From: Neobacillus vireti
Lineage (GTDB): Bacteria > Bacillota > Bacilli > Bacillales > Cytobacillaceae
Assembly (NCBI RefSeq): GCF_001026695.1
Contig: NZ_LDNB01000002.1
Span: 79,998 to 143,997, forward strand
DNA: 64,000 bases
Direction: 5' to 3'
Part shown: piece after piece, positions 1-7,951 of the stretch
Position numbering within the stretch: position 1 is the first letter of the stretch
Layout of the letters: each line of letters opens with the position of its first letter
Made by a program: the position numbers and the translations under genes
The notes under the pieces: generated by a model
The model's input: the letters and a program-made list of their open reading frames with translations, nothing else
What the model was told of the DNA's origin: nothing
Database searches by the model: none

Positions 1-220
1 TAAGGGGTATACCGAAACTGAGAAGGTCGTGCAATTTCGGTAGCTAATAAGGGGTATAAGCGACCGAAACTGAGAAGGTTGAGCAAATTCGGTAGCTTAT
101 AAAGGGTATAAGCTACCGAAACCGAGAAAGTCGAGCAAATTCGGTAGCTTAAAAGCGGTATAAGCGACTTAAACCGGGAAAGTCGTCCGAGTTCGGTCGC
201 CAATAAGATAGCTTAGTATA
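1..220. repeat. 52-bp tandem repeat of imperfect palindromes
   Basis: Four degenerate units follow each other. The landmark ATAAGGGGTATAAG-like segment starts at about 47, 99, 151 and 203, an exact period of 52 bp; the first unit (1-46) lacks about 5 bp after GGGTATA. Each unit carries inverted arms of the type AGCTACCGAA and TTCGGTAGCT around a GAGAAAGTCGAGCAAA-like centre, so each can form a hairpin. The array lies downstream of the minus-strand NERD gene and may continue beyond the left edge of the window. No coding potential was seen. Function unknown. Confidence 0.85.
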
Positions 221-234
221 AAAACAGCTCTTAT

Positions 235-1140
235 TTACTCATAATAGGACCATTTCCCATAACCTACTTGTTTAAAGTTTTTCTTAAGAATCCGCCCAAT
301 CATTTTTTTGGATTCGATTATCTTACACCAATGATAAACTTCATTCGTAGTGATTTTTCTATTCGGAAAGAGGATCTTAATTTCCTCCACAATCCGTAAA
401 ACAGCCAATTCAATTTCCTCTTGGTGGTTGCATTTCTTACACACTATTTTATTTCTCCTGACAGACAGCGAACATGAACAACACGATGAACAAATTATCC
501 TTTTCGGTATCTGATCATAATTATATCGAGGCAATTTTGTATTTAACGACTCAGTTTTGTGCAATGAAATTAGTTGGTTAGCAAACTTTTCATGGGTTTC
601 ATATAATCTAGATGGAACCATGTTCAATTTTTGCATAAAACGATTAAGTTGGGTTGGATAAACAATTGGATAGCTGCGTGGGGCTTGTAAAAGGGTCAGC
701 TCGGGGTTGATATAGACCAAGTAAGCTTCAACATGGAAATGAACTCCGAGTTTTTGAAGTAATTGCCGGAATAGGGATTCACAACGTCTTAGCTGGAGCA
801 AAGGATCCTTCGCTTCATCTCCATTTGCAAAATAAAGTTTCTCATTTTCATAGTAGTAATCGCCTTCGAAATTTTTCACATCAATTAGGTAAATCGTCTT
901 TTGAAAAATGATACTTGTATCGATTTGAAATTCACTGTTGTTAACCTCAAGGAGCAAACCGTTTAAGACGAAACATTCATTCTGAAGTTTCTCGGTTAAT
1001 AAATCAAACTTTAATTCTCCTTCAAAGCCTTTCTCAAGGTTTTTATAGTTCTTTTTTTCTTGCTGGGATAAAACCTCTCGCAAATTTAAAAGCCGCATAA
1101 CGATCAATTCATTGGGTACCGGGCGGGGCATTTTTAGCAT
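235..1140 (-). CDS. NERD-domain (nuclease-related) protein with C-terminal zinc ribbon
   Basis: A 301-aa protein. Residues about 35-150 fit the NERD domain: a GFEGELKFD entry, then ID at about 72, then a YLIDVKNFEG strand matching the (E/D)xK element of restriction-like nuclease folds, where the family more often has ExK. A CSSCC...CKKC cysteine cluster at about 218-240 suggests a zinc ribbon, and the C-terminus resembles a small helical DNA-binding extension. NERD proteins are common in Bacillus and are thought to process DNA or RNA, but their substrates are mostly unknown. The ATG at 1140 follows an AAAGGATG ribosome site. It is transcribed alone and diverges from the acyl-CoA ligase. Family call is good; activity is inferred. 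Confidence 0.8.
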   Translation of the reverse strand: MLKMPRPVPNELIVMRLLNLREVLSQQEKKNYKNLEKGFEGELKFDLLTEKLQNECFVLNGLLLEVNNSEFQIDTSIIFQKTIYLIDVKNFEGDYYYENEKLYFANGDEAKDPLLQLRRCESLFRQLLQKLGVHFHVEAYLVYINPELTLLQAPRSYPIVYPTQLNRFMQKLNMVPSRLYETHEKFANQLISLHKTESLNTKLPRYNYDQIPKRIICSSCCSCSLSVRRNKIVCKKCNHQEEIELAVLRIVEEIKILFPNRKITTNEVYHWCKIIESKKMIGRILKKNFKQVGYGKWSYYE

Positions 1141-1391
1141 AATCCATCATCCTTTTTTATTTTTCATTCTAAATTAATTTTATAAAAGATTGCCTCTGTG
1201 GCAGATGTAAACTATGACTAATTTGTTAACATTTCTTTTTTCATTAAAGGAGTACAATCTGGCTTTTTTTAATGTTATAAAATTGTTCTTAATAAAGGAT
1301 AATTCCATTCAATGTCGAATATATACATGGATTGTCCCAAACAATTCAATGGGGCAATAAAATGTTTTCATTAATGGAGGGGAATATAGCT

Positions 1392-3011
1392 ATGATGCAA
1401 ACGCCTTTAACGATGACGCAAATGATGGAAAGAGCGGAAAAGTATTTTCCAAAGAAACAGGTAGTATCAAGAACAGCAAGCGGCATACAGCGATTCACTT
1501 ACAAACAAATCGCCGAAAGAACGAGAAGACTGGCCGACAGCTTATCAAAATTAGGGGTCACAAAAGGCGACAGAGTAGGGACATTAGCGTGGAATCATCA
1601 CCGTCACTTAGAAGCCTATTTTGCCATCCCTTGTATGGGTGCCGTGCTGCACACCGTAAACATCCGGCTATCACCCCAGCATATTTCCTACATTATCAAT
1701 CACGCAGAGGACAAGGTTCTCCTTGTTGACCCAGACATCCTGCCATTACTTGAAAGCTGTGCCGCTGAACTAAAGACCGTTAAGGCATTTATCATCATGA
1801 CCGATGATAAAGAACTTCCAGAAACAATACTCTCCCCAGTCTATCATTATGAAAAACTATTAGCTGAAGCAAATCCGGACTATCACTACCCGGAAGATTT
1901 GGATGAAAACGATCCAGCTGGAATGTGCTATACATCGGCAACAACTGGAAATCCAAAGGGCGTTGTCTATTCCCACCGCGGAATTGTTCTCCATAGTATG
2001 GCACTAGGCCTTGCAGACAGTGCAGCAATAAGTGAAAAAGATGTAGCACTTCCTGTTGTACCGATGTTCCATGCCAATGCATGGGGAATGCCTTTTTCCG
2101 CCGTCTGGTTTGGTACATCGCTAGTATTGCCTGGACCGTATTTTACCCCAAAATTGCTAGCAGAGCTGATTGAGCAGGAAAAAGTTACCGTTACGGCTGG
2201 AGTTCCGACCATTTGGCTTGGCTTGTTAAAGGAACTTGACGAGGGCTCCTATGACCTGAGCAGTTTAAGAGGTGTTTTATGCGGCGGCTCTGCAGCACCG
2301 AAAGGGATGATTAAGGCATTTGAACAACGTCATAACATTCCATTCATGCATGCGTATGGCATGACGGAGACCAGTCCGCTCGTAGTCATTTCTACTCTAA
2401 AAAGCTACCAAGAAGAATTAGATTACGAGGAAAGATTAGAATTAAGAGCAAAGCAAGGAACGCTTGTACCGGGACTAGAAATAAAAATCTTAGGAAAAGA
2501 CGGTGAAGTTGCCTGGGATGGCAAAGAAATGGGCGAATTGTGTATTAAAGGACCATGGATTGCCTCTGAATATTATAAAGATGAGCGAACCGAAGAGGCC
2601 TTCCGTGATGGCTGGCTCCATACCGGCGATGTTGTCACGATTGACGAAGAAGGGTTTGTGAAAATAGTAGACCGGACAAAAGATTTAATTAAGAGCGGCG
2701 GCGAATGGATTTCATCTGTTGATCTAGAAAATGCCTTAATGGCTCATGACTCTGTATTTGAAGCGGCAGTTGTGGCTGTTCCTCATGAACAGTGGCAGGA
2801 GCGTCCTTTCGCCTGCGTCGTTTTAAAGGAAGCCTATAAAGGAAAGACAACGAAAGAAGAGCTGTTAGAATTCTTAACACCACAGTTTGCCAAATGGTGG
2901 ATTCCAGACGATATCCTGTTTCTTGATGAAATTCCGAAGACTTCTGTAGGGAAATTTCTGAAAATGACATTAAGGGATCAAGTGCAAAAGGAAGCACTAA
3001 GAAAAGGTTAG
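1392..3011 (+). CDS. Medium/long-chain fatty-acid--CoA ligase (AMP-binding)
   Basis: ANL-superfamily adenylate-forming enzyme, 539 aa from the chosen start, that activates fatty acids to acyl-CoA with ATP. Visible motifs are the P-loop-like YTSATTGNPKGV (A3), the AYGMTETSP motif (A5), GWLHTGDV (A7), and a C-terminal PKTSVGKF with the catalytic lysine (A10). The sequence resembles the AlkK/FadD3-like branch rather than the LcfB branch also present in this window. The ATG at 1392 is preferred because GGAGGGG at 1376-1382 sits 9 nt upstream; the open frame extends further to a TTG at 1332 that has no ribosome site. A terminator follows, so it is probably monocistronic. Chain-length preference cannot be read from the sequence. 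Confidence 0.88.
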   Translation: MMQTPLTMTQMMERAEKYFPKKQVVSRTASGIQRFTYKQIAERTRRLADSLSKLGVTKGDRVGTLAWNHHRHLEAYFAIPCMGAVLHTVNIRLSPQHISYIINHAEDKVLLVDPDILPLLESCAAELKTVKAFIIMTDDKELPETILSPVYHYEKLLAEANPDYHYPEDLDENDPAGMCYTSATTGNPKGVVYSHRGIVLHSMALGLADSAAISEKDVALPVVPMFHANAWGMPFSAVWFGTSLVLPGPYFTPKLLAELIEQEKVTVTAGVPTIWLGLLKELDEGSYDLSSLRGVLCGGSAAPKGMIKAFEQRHNIPFMHAYGMTETSPLVVISTLKSYQEELDYEERLELRAKQGTLVPGLEIKILGKDGEVAWDGKEMGELCIKGPWIASEYYKDERTEEAFRDGWLHTGDVVTIDEEGFVKIVDRTKDLIKSGGEWISSVDLENALMAHDSVFEAAVVAVPHEQWQERPFACVVLKEAYKGKTTKEELLEFLTPQFAKWWIPDDILFLDEIPKTSVGKFLKMTLRDQVQKEALRKG

Positions 3012-3017
3012 GAAATG

Positions 3018-3053
3018 GGGGCAAAGAGCTTTAAGTCTTTGTCCCTATTTCAA
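3018..3053 (+). terminator. Rho-independent terminator after acyl-CoA ligase
   Basis: GGGGCAAAGA (3018-3027) pairs with TCTTTGTCCC (3036-3045), one G-U pair, 8-nt loop, followed by a weak TATTTC tail. Confidence 0.6.
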
Positions 3054-3093
3054 TGGGAGGTAAAATTCATTATATTGGGAAAAGTGTTTTTAT

Positions 3094-3129
3094 TTCATTC
3101 AGTCCCATTATATAATGGAATTGAATGAA
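3094..3129. promoter_or_regulatory. 36-bp dyad (operator-like) in front of yhaR
   Basis: TTCATTCA at 3094-3101 mirrors TGAATGAA at 3122-3129 about a centre at 3111/3112, and the core CCATTATATAATGG (3105-3118) is a perfect palindrome; 16 of the 18 positions per arm pair. The core contains TATAAT (3111-3116), a possible -10 element. It looks like a repressor site overlapping a promoter. The half-sites TTCATTCA/TGAATGAA recall FadR boxes but in the opposite order and widely spaced, so FadR cannot be assigned. Confidence 0.5.
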
Positions 3130-3150
3130 GAAAGGGGGGGGGAGTTTGTC

Positions 3151-3942
3151 GTGTCAATCAATTTTGTTACGGATAAGGTGAATTTGAAAGTAGTTGGCCG
3201 TGTTGCAACGGTGGAGATGAACAGGCCGGATGCTTTAAACGCAATGGATACTGAAATGATTAAGGGGCTTGTCTGTAAGTTAAAAGAAATTGGGGAATCT
3301 GACGAGATTGATATTGTTGTGTTAAGCGGTAAAGGAAAAGCCTTTTCGGCAGGCGGGGATATTAAAACGATGCTTTCAAACATGAATGAGAGCGATTTCT
3401 TTCCAGTGATGGACTGTATTAGTGAATTGATTATTACACTTTACAGCATTCCGAAACTAACAATCAGCGCCATCTCAGGTGCAGCGGCAGGATTGGGATT
3501 CAGTCTAGCATTAGCAACAGACTATATCATTGCTGACAAAACAAGCAAACTGGCAATGAATTTTATCGGCATCGGTCTGATTCCTGATGGCGGAGCCCAT
3601 TTCTTTTTGGAAAAAAGAGTTGGTGAAACAAAAGCAAAGCAAATTATCTGGGATGGAAAAATGATGGGTGCCGAAGAAGCACTAAAGCTGGGGCTTATTC
3701 AGGAAGTAGCTGAAGATGGTATTCAAGGGACGTTAGATGCTAGATTAACGGAATGGTTAAGCCGCCCTGTACAAGCAATGATTAAAACGAAAAAAATAAT
3801 GGCAGAAAAGAACCGCCCACAATTGCTAAAAATACTAGAGTTAGAAAAATACGGTCAGCAAAAAATGCGGGAAACCCTTGATCATCAAGAAGGCATCAAG
3901 GCATTCATCGAAAAAAGAAAACCGAAATTCATCGGAAAATAA
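3151..3942 (+). CDS. yhaR: Crotonase-fold enoyl-CoA hydratase/isomerase family protein YhaR
   Basis: A 263-aa crotonase-superfamily protein. The oxyanion-hole segments are visible (AFSAGGDIKTM near residue 60 and SGAAAGLGFSLALATD near 110). The two glutamates of classical enoyl-CoA hydratase are not at their usual places: the first position is in GLGFSLALA (no Glu) and the second in NFIGIGLIPDGG. The PDGG aspartate is the position used by PaaG/enoyl-CoA isomerase-type members, so isomerase-like activity is more likely than hydration. The GTG at 3151 is chosen because a run of AAGGGGGGG lies 9 nt upstream; an in-frame ATG at 3115 lies inside the dyad. Synteny with yhaQP matches B. subtilis yhaR. 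Confidence 0.82.
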   Translation: MSINFVTDKVNLKVVGRVATVEMNRPDALNAMDTEMIKGLVCKLKEIGESDEIDIVVLSGKGKAFSAGGDIKTMLSNMNESDFFPVMDCISELIITLYSIPKLTISAISGAAAGLGFSLALATDYIIADKTSKLAMNFIGIGLIPDGGAHFFLEKRVGETKAKQIIWDGKMMGAEEALKLGLIQEVAEDGIQGTLDARLTEWLSRPVQAMIKTKKIMAEKNRPQLLKILELEKYGQQKMRETLDHQEGIKAFIEKRKPKFIGK

Positions 3943-3971
3943 AACAACGAAGCCAATCGGCTTCGTTGTTT
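3943..3971. terminator. Bidirectional terminator yhaR / yhzD
   Basis: AACAACGAAGCC (3943-3954) and GGCTTCGTTGTT (3959-3970) form a perfect 12-bp stem with a 4-nt loop between two convergent genes. Confidence 0.85.
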
Positions 3972-3972
3972 A

Positions 3973-4158
3973 TTAAGAATGAAAAAGCAGCAGTTTACCG
4001 CTTGGTGAAGTGCAGCGGTGTGTCCGCTCTAATAAGTTTTTCTCTGATAATAGTTGTTCTCCTATCTTCTTAGCAGAATCATCATTTTCAGCTTGAAAGC
4101 TTTCATCTAAAATCTTTTCACCATTCGCTTCAAAGGCAGTTAATTTATACGTTTTCAT
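3973..4158 (-). CDS. yhzD: YhzD-like small conserved protein
   Basis: A 61-aa soluble protein with a pattern typical of the Bacillus YhzD family: an N-terminal KTYKLTAFEANGEKILDE strand pair, a central acidic helix and a C-terminal THRCTSPSGKLLLFHS. The function of the family is not known. It lies between yhaR and yhaQ, the expected neighbourhood, and ends at the shared terminator. The ATG at 4158 follows an AAAGGGGAT ribosome site. The name rests on sequence memory and context. Confidence 0.7.
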   Translation of the reverse strand: MKTYKLTAFEANGEKILDESFQAENDDSAKKIGEQLLSEKNLLERTHRCTSPSGKLLLFHS

Positions 4159-4280
4159 TTCAATATCCCCTTTTTAATAGAATACTATTACTATTTTCAC
4201 ATAATTCGTTCAATTGTGCAAAAAGAAAATGAAACCTAAATATGTTATATTCGTATTAAAGTAAGAGAGGAGTGTGTGAA

Positions 4281-5180
4281 ATGGTTCTTAAACTTGAACA
4301 TGTCACGAAACGGTTTGGGAAATTTACCGCTGTAGATGATTTATCATTAGAGATTCCGGAAAAAGAAATGTTTGGTTTTCTAGGGGCAAATGGTGCCGGG
4401 AAAACGACAACATTTCGGATGATTTTAGGTTTGCTTGATTCGAGCGGTGGTCAGATTTCTTGGGATGGAAAGCCAATCAATTATTCCACCAGCCATTTGG
4501 TCGGCTATCTTCCTGAAGAAAGAGGCTTGTACCCGAAGCTAAAAGTCCGTGATCAAATCGTCTATTTAGCGAGATTAAGAGGGATGCCGAAGAGCGAAGC
4601 GCTGATTGAATTGAAAACCTGGCTTGAGCGCTTTAAAATCCCGGAGTATGAGAATAAAAAGGTTGAAGAGCTTTCAAAGGGAAACCAACAGAAAATCCAA
4701 TTCATTGCTGCGGTTGTACATAAACCAAAATTATTAATTCTTGATGAGCCATTTAGCGGTCTTGACCCGGTAAACGTTGAAATGCTGAAGGAAGCCGTTA
4801 TAGCCTTGAAAGAAAATGGAGCAACCATCGTGTTTTCGAGTCATCAAATGCACCATGTGGAGGAAATGTGTGAACATCTTTGTATCATGCATAAAGGAAG
4901 TCCGGTTGTGTACGGTGCATTAAAGGAAATCAAGCGCTCATTCGGAAAAAAGAATCTTGTTATCCATGCGGATTTTCCATTAGAATCTTTGGGGAATTTT
5001 CCCGGTGTCGTTAAGGCGAAATCGACAATGGAAGGAATTCAACTACAGATTGAAGGAGAATATGTTGCTGAAAAGATCTTGAAAGAGATTGTTGGAAAAG
5101 GATTTATTAGAAAATTCTCCCTTGAAGAGCCTTCTTTAAATGATATTTTTATTGAGAAAGTAGGTAATTCTTATGAATAG
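4281..5180 (+). CDS. yhaQ: ABC transporter ATP-binding protein YhaQ
   Basis: A 299-aa NatA-type ATPase. The Walker A (GANGAGKTT), signature (LSKGNQQK) and Walker B (LLILDEPFSGLDP) motifs are all intact, and an 80-aa C-terminal extension is typical of this exporter class. It pairs with the YhaP permease, whose start overlaps the yhaQ stop by 8 bp. The ATG at 4281 is used because AGAGAGGAG lies directly upstream; an in-frame GTG at 4272 overlaps that site. NatA/NatB-like systems export Na+ or other small substrates; the substrate here is not known. Confidence 0.88.
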   Translation: MVLKLEHVTKRFGKFTAVDDLSLEIPEKEMFGFLGANGAGKTTTFRMILGLLDSSGGQISWDGKPINYSTSHLVGYLPEERGLYPKLKVRDQIVYLARLRGMPKSEALIELKTWLERFKIPEYENKKVEELSKGNQQKIQFIAAVVHKPKLLILDEPFSGLDPVNVEMLKEAVIALKENGATIVFSSHQMHHVEEMCEHLCIMHKGSPVVYGALKEIKRSFGKKNLVIHADFPLESLGNFPGVVKAKSTMEGIQLQIEGEYVAEKILKEIVGKGFIRKFSLEEPSLNDIFIEKVGNSYE

Positions 5181-6426
5181 TTTCTGGATTATCTTGTTTC
5201 ATACTTATTTAAATAAACTGAAGACTAAATCGTTTATTATCACGACCATCATCACAGTGGTGATTGTTTTAGCGCTGACAAACATTAATAATATCATCGA
5301 TATGTTTGATAAAAATGGTGGGAAAGAGCAAGTAGCCGTACTCGATGAAACAGGTCAGCTGTTTGAGCCTTTTAAGAAGCAAGTGAACACCATTAACAAA
5401 GATATTAACCTTACACTTTACAAAAGCAGTGAAAAAGAGGCAGAAAAAGCAGTAGAAAAGGGCGATTTTAAAGGGCTCATTCAATTACGTTATAATAACG
5501 AGAACTTACCAGAGGCAACCTTTAAAGCCATGAGTATCGCGGATTCCTCCTTGTTTACTGACTTGCAGACTGGGTTGCAGCAATTGAAAACCATGCTTAC
5601 TGCTTCTCAAATCAATTTGACTCCGGTACAACTGCAAAAGCTTTATGAACCAGTTTCTTTTGAAAAATTTGCCCTCGAGAAAAATGCAAAGACGGAAGAA
5701 GAACTTAACCAAGCCCGTGGCCTTGTCTATGTCTTGTTGTTTATTATTTATTTTTCCGTCATTATGTATGCTACTATGATTGCGATGGAAGTGGCGACAG
5801 AAAAGTCTTCACGGGTAATGGAAATATTAATCTCGAGTGTCTCACCGATTAAGCAAATGTTTGCAAAAATAATCGGGATTGGGCTTCTAAGTCTAACCCA
5901 ATTAGCAGCGTTTCTAATCGTAGGTTACCTCTCGTTAACAAGAAATTTAGAATCACTAAAAGATGGATTTTTTGGTGTATATGGATTCAGCGATATCCCG
6001 ATCGGAACAATTGTGTACGCGGTGATCTTCTTTATTCTCGGCTATTTCCTCTATGCGACACTTGCGGCCTTTTTGGGTTCACTTGTCAGTCGAATTGAAG
6101 ATGTTCAGCAGATGATCACACCAATGACATTACTCGTTGTTGCTGGATTTATGATAGCTATGTTTGGTCTTGGGAAACCAGATGCAGCATTTATTACTAT
6201 CACTTCTTATATTCCTTTCTTCACACCGATGATTATGTTTTTGCGGGTGGGAATGTTGACAATTCCTGCTTGGGAGGCGATTTTAGGGATTGCTATCTTG
6301 TTAGCAACCATTGCTGCTTTAGCCATATTTGGCGCCCGTGTCTACCGTGGCGGCGTCTTAATGTACGGAAAGTCCAACTCCTTTAAAGATATTAAAAAGG
6401 CGTTACAATTAACAAAGAACGAATAG
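5173..6426 (+). CDS. yhaP: ABC-2 type exporter permease YhaP
   Basis: A 417-aa permease of the NatB/ABC-2 type: one N-terminal membrane segment (about 20-40), a large extracytoplasmic domain to about residue 180, then five or six further membrane segments. The ATEKSSRVMEILISSVSP cytoplasmic coupling region is typical of NatB-like permeases. It is translationally coupled to yhaQ and followed by a terminator. It should form a homodimer that pairs with YhaQ to expel a small solute or ion. Confidence 0.87.
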   Translation: MNSFWIILFHTYLNKLKTKSFIITTIITVVIVLALTNINNIIDMFDKNGGKEQVAVLDETGQLFEPFKKQVNTINKDINLTLYKSSEKEAEKAVEKGDFKGLIQLRYNNENLPEATFKAMSIADSSLFTDLQTGLQQLKTMLTASQINLTPVQLQKLYEPVSFEKFALEKNAKTEEELNQARGLVYVLLFIIYFSVIMYATMIAMEVATEKSSRVMEILISSVSPIKQMFAKIIGIGLLSLTQLAAFLIVGYLSLTRNLESLKDGFFGVYGFSDIPIGTIVYAVIFFILGYFLYATLAAFLGSLVSRIEDVQQMITPMTLLVVAGFMIAMFGLGKPDAAFITITSYIPFFTPMIMFLRVGMLTIPAWEAILGIAILLATIAALAIFGARVYRGGVLMYGKSNSFKDIKKALQLTKNE

Positions 6427-6433
6427 GTTTGTT

Positions 6434-6468
6434 AGAGCTTTGCCAATAATGGTAAAGCTCTTATTTTA
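6434..6468 (+). terminator. Terminator after yhaQP
   Basis: AGAGCTTTGCC (6434-6444) pairs with GGTAAAGCTCT (6451-6461), followed by TATTTTATA. Confidence 0.75.
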
Positions 6469-6502
6469 TAATCATAATTAATATCTTTGAACTTCGATAA
6501 CG

Positions 6503-6647
6503 GTCTAGCTCCAGCACCCAGCGGCTAGTGGACTTCGCTCTTCTCCCTACGATAAGTCAACATCGAATCTTGCGCAGCTCCGTGGTTCCTTTATCTCAGT
6601 CGAAGCGCTCCAGTCCATACGCCGCTAAACGGGTGCTTCCGCTTTTC
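6503..6647. repeat. Interspersed intergenic repeat with inverted ends
   Basis: The segment begins GTCTAGCTCCAGCACCC and ends GGGTGCTTCCGCTTTT; the outer parts are inverted (AGCACCC-AGCGGC against GCCGCT-AAAC-GGGTGCT). This layout matches a repeat family common in intergenic regions of Bacillus-type genomes. The 245 bp between the yhaP terminator and yhaO hold this element and the yhaO promoter region; no gene was seen. Confidence 0.7.
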
Positions 6648-6713
6648 GGTTAGAACGTGCATTCGTATTTCGAAAATGCTACAATTGAGAAAAGAGGATG
6701 AAAGGGAATATTT

Positions 6714-7934
6714 ATGAAACAAATATCATTTATCCATGCAGCCGATTTGCATTTGGACAGCCCAATGGTTGGATTAAAACAATTGCCAGCAAACATCTTT
6801 GCGAGAATGAAAGAAAGCACCTTTACCGCGTTAAAAAAACTTACAGCAGCAGCGATTGCTAATAAGGTTGATTTTGTTATTTTAGCAGGCGATTTATTTG
6901 ATGGTGAAGACCGGAGCTTGCGTGCGCAATCGCGTTTTCGTACCGAAATGCTTAAGCTCTCAGAACATGAAATTCCTGTTTATGTCGTCCATGGTAATCA
7001 CGATCATTTAAACGGTTCGTGGGTTCACCTTGACATGCCTAAAAACGTGCATGTATTTCATAGTGAGGTAGAATCAAAGAGACTACAAACGAAAAGCGGA
7101 GAAATCGTCCATCTTTACGGCTTTAGCTATCCTACTCGGCATGTATTCGATAGAAAGATAGAAGATTATCAGATGCTTGCCGGGGCTGACTTTCATATTG
7201 GGATTCTCCATGGCAATGAAAGTTCCGGAACCGAGCATGATAACTACGCTCCATTTACAATCAAGGATTTACAGAAAAAAGATTTTGATTATTGGGCATT
7301 AGGTCATATCCATAAACGATGTATTTTGTCAGAAAATCCACCGATTATTTACCCTGGCAACATCCAAGGAAGGAATAAGAAAGAAACCGGGAGCAAGGGC
7401 TTTTATCATGTAACCTTGACAGATGTCGAAACCGAACTGGACTTTATTGAATCGTCTGATATTGTTTGGGAGGAGGTTACGGTTGATGCTGCTTCCGCGA
7501 ATAGTTTTCATGACATTCTTCAATTATGCCAATCTACCATCCATAAACTTCGAAGAGACAAAACCGGAATCTTCCTAACACTTTTTTTAGAAAATATTCA
7601 GCTGGATAATGATCTCGAAAAGAGAAGCTTGGATAGCGAACTGTTAGAGCTGATTTTAGACGAAGAAAGAGAGGAGGATTCCTTTGTTTGGCTAGTCGGC
7701 TTAAATATCAAGGAAAGTCAGCAAATAGACAAAGAACAGTTGAAAATGGAAGCAAACTTTTATGCAGAACTTTTTGAGACAATCGAACATTATGATGATG
7801 TTAATTATACTCTAGCTCCGTTGTATGAACACCATTTAGGGAGAAAATATTTATCCCATTTGTCTGAGACAGAGCAGTTAGAGTTGATCGAAAAGGCGGA
7901 GAAATTGTTAATTACATTGCTTAATCCATCATAG
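6714..7934 (+). CDS. yhaO: DNA double-strand-break repair metallophosphoesterase YhaO (SbcD/Mre11-like)
   Basis: A 406-aa Mre11/SbcD-family nuclease. The calcineurin-like metal motifs are in order: DLHLDSP (about 12), GDLFDGED (about 62), GNHDHLNG (about 98), LHGNES (about 162) and LGHIHKR (about 198). The C-terminal half is the cap/adaptor region that contacts the ATPase partner. Only 17 bp separate it from yhaN, so the two form an operon and very likely a nuclease-ATPase complex. B. subtilis also has a separate sbcDC next to addAB, which is not present at that place here. Confidence 0.9.
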   Translation: MKQISFIHAADLHLDSPMVGLKQLPANIFARMKESTFTALKKLTAAAIANKVDFVILAGDLFDGEDRSLRAQSRFRTEMLKLSEHEIPVYVVHGNHDHLNGSWVHLDMPKNVHVFHSEVESKRLQTKSGEIVHLYGFSYPTRHVFDRKIEDYQMLAGADFHIGILHGNESSGTEHDNYAPFTIKDLQKKDFDYWALGHIHKRCILSENPPIIYPGNIQGRNKKETGSKGFYHVTLTDVETELDFIESSDIVWEEVTVDAASANSFHDILQLCQSTIHKLRRDKTGIFLTLFLENIQLDNDLEKRSLDSELLELILDEEREEDSFVWLVGLNIKESQQIDKEQLKMEANFYAELFETIEHYDDVNYTLAPLYEHHLGRKYLSHLSETEQLELIEKAEKLLITLLNPS

Positions 7935-7951
7935 GAAAGGGGGAGCAACGT

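Noticed and set aside
2689..3024. Long antisense frames opposite several real genes (for example in the acyl-CoA ligase, addB and cpaF)
   Set aside because: They mirror codon structure of the sense genes, lack ribosome sites and show no recognisable protein features.
3094..3129. FadR site at yhaR
   Set aside because: Half-sites are in the inverse order and 20 bp apart, unlike the compact FadR box at 29901; kept only as an unassigned dyad.
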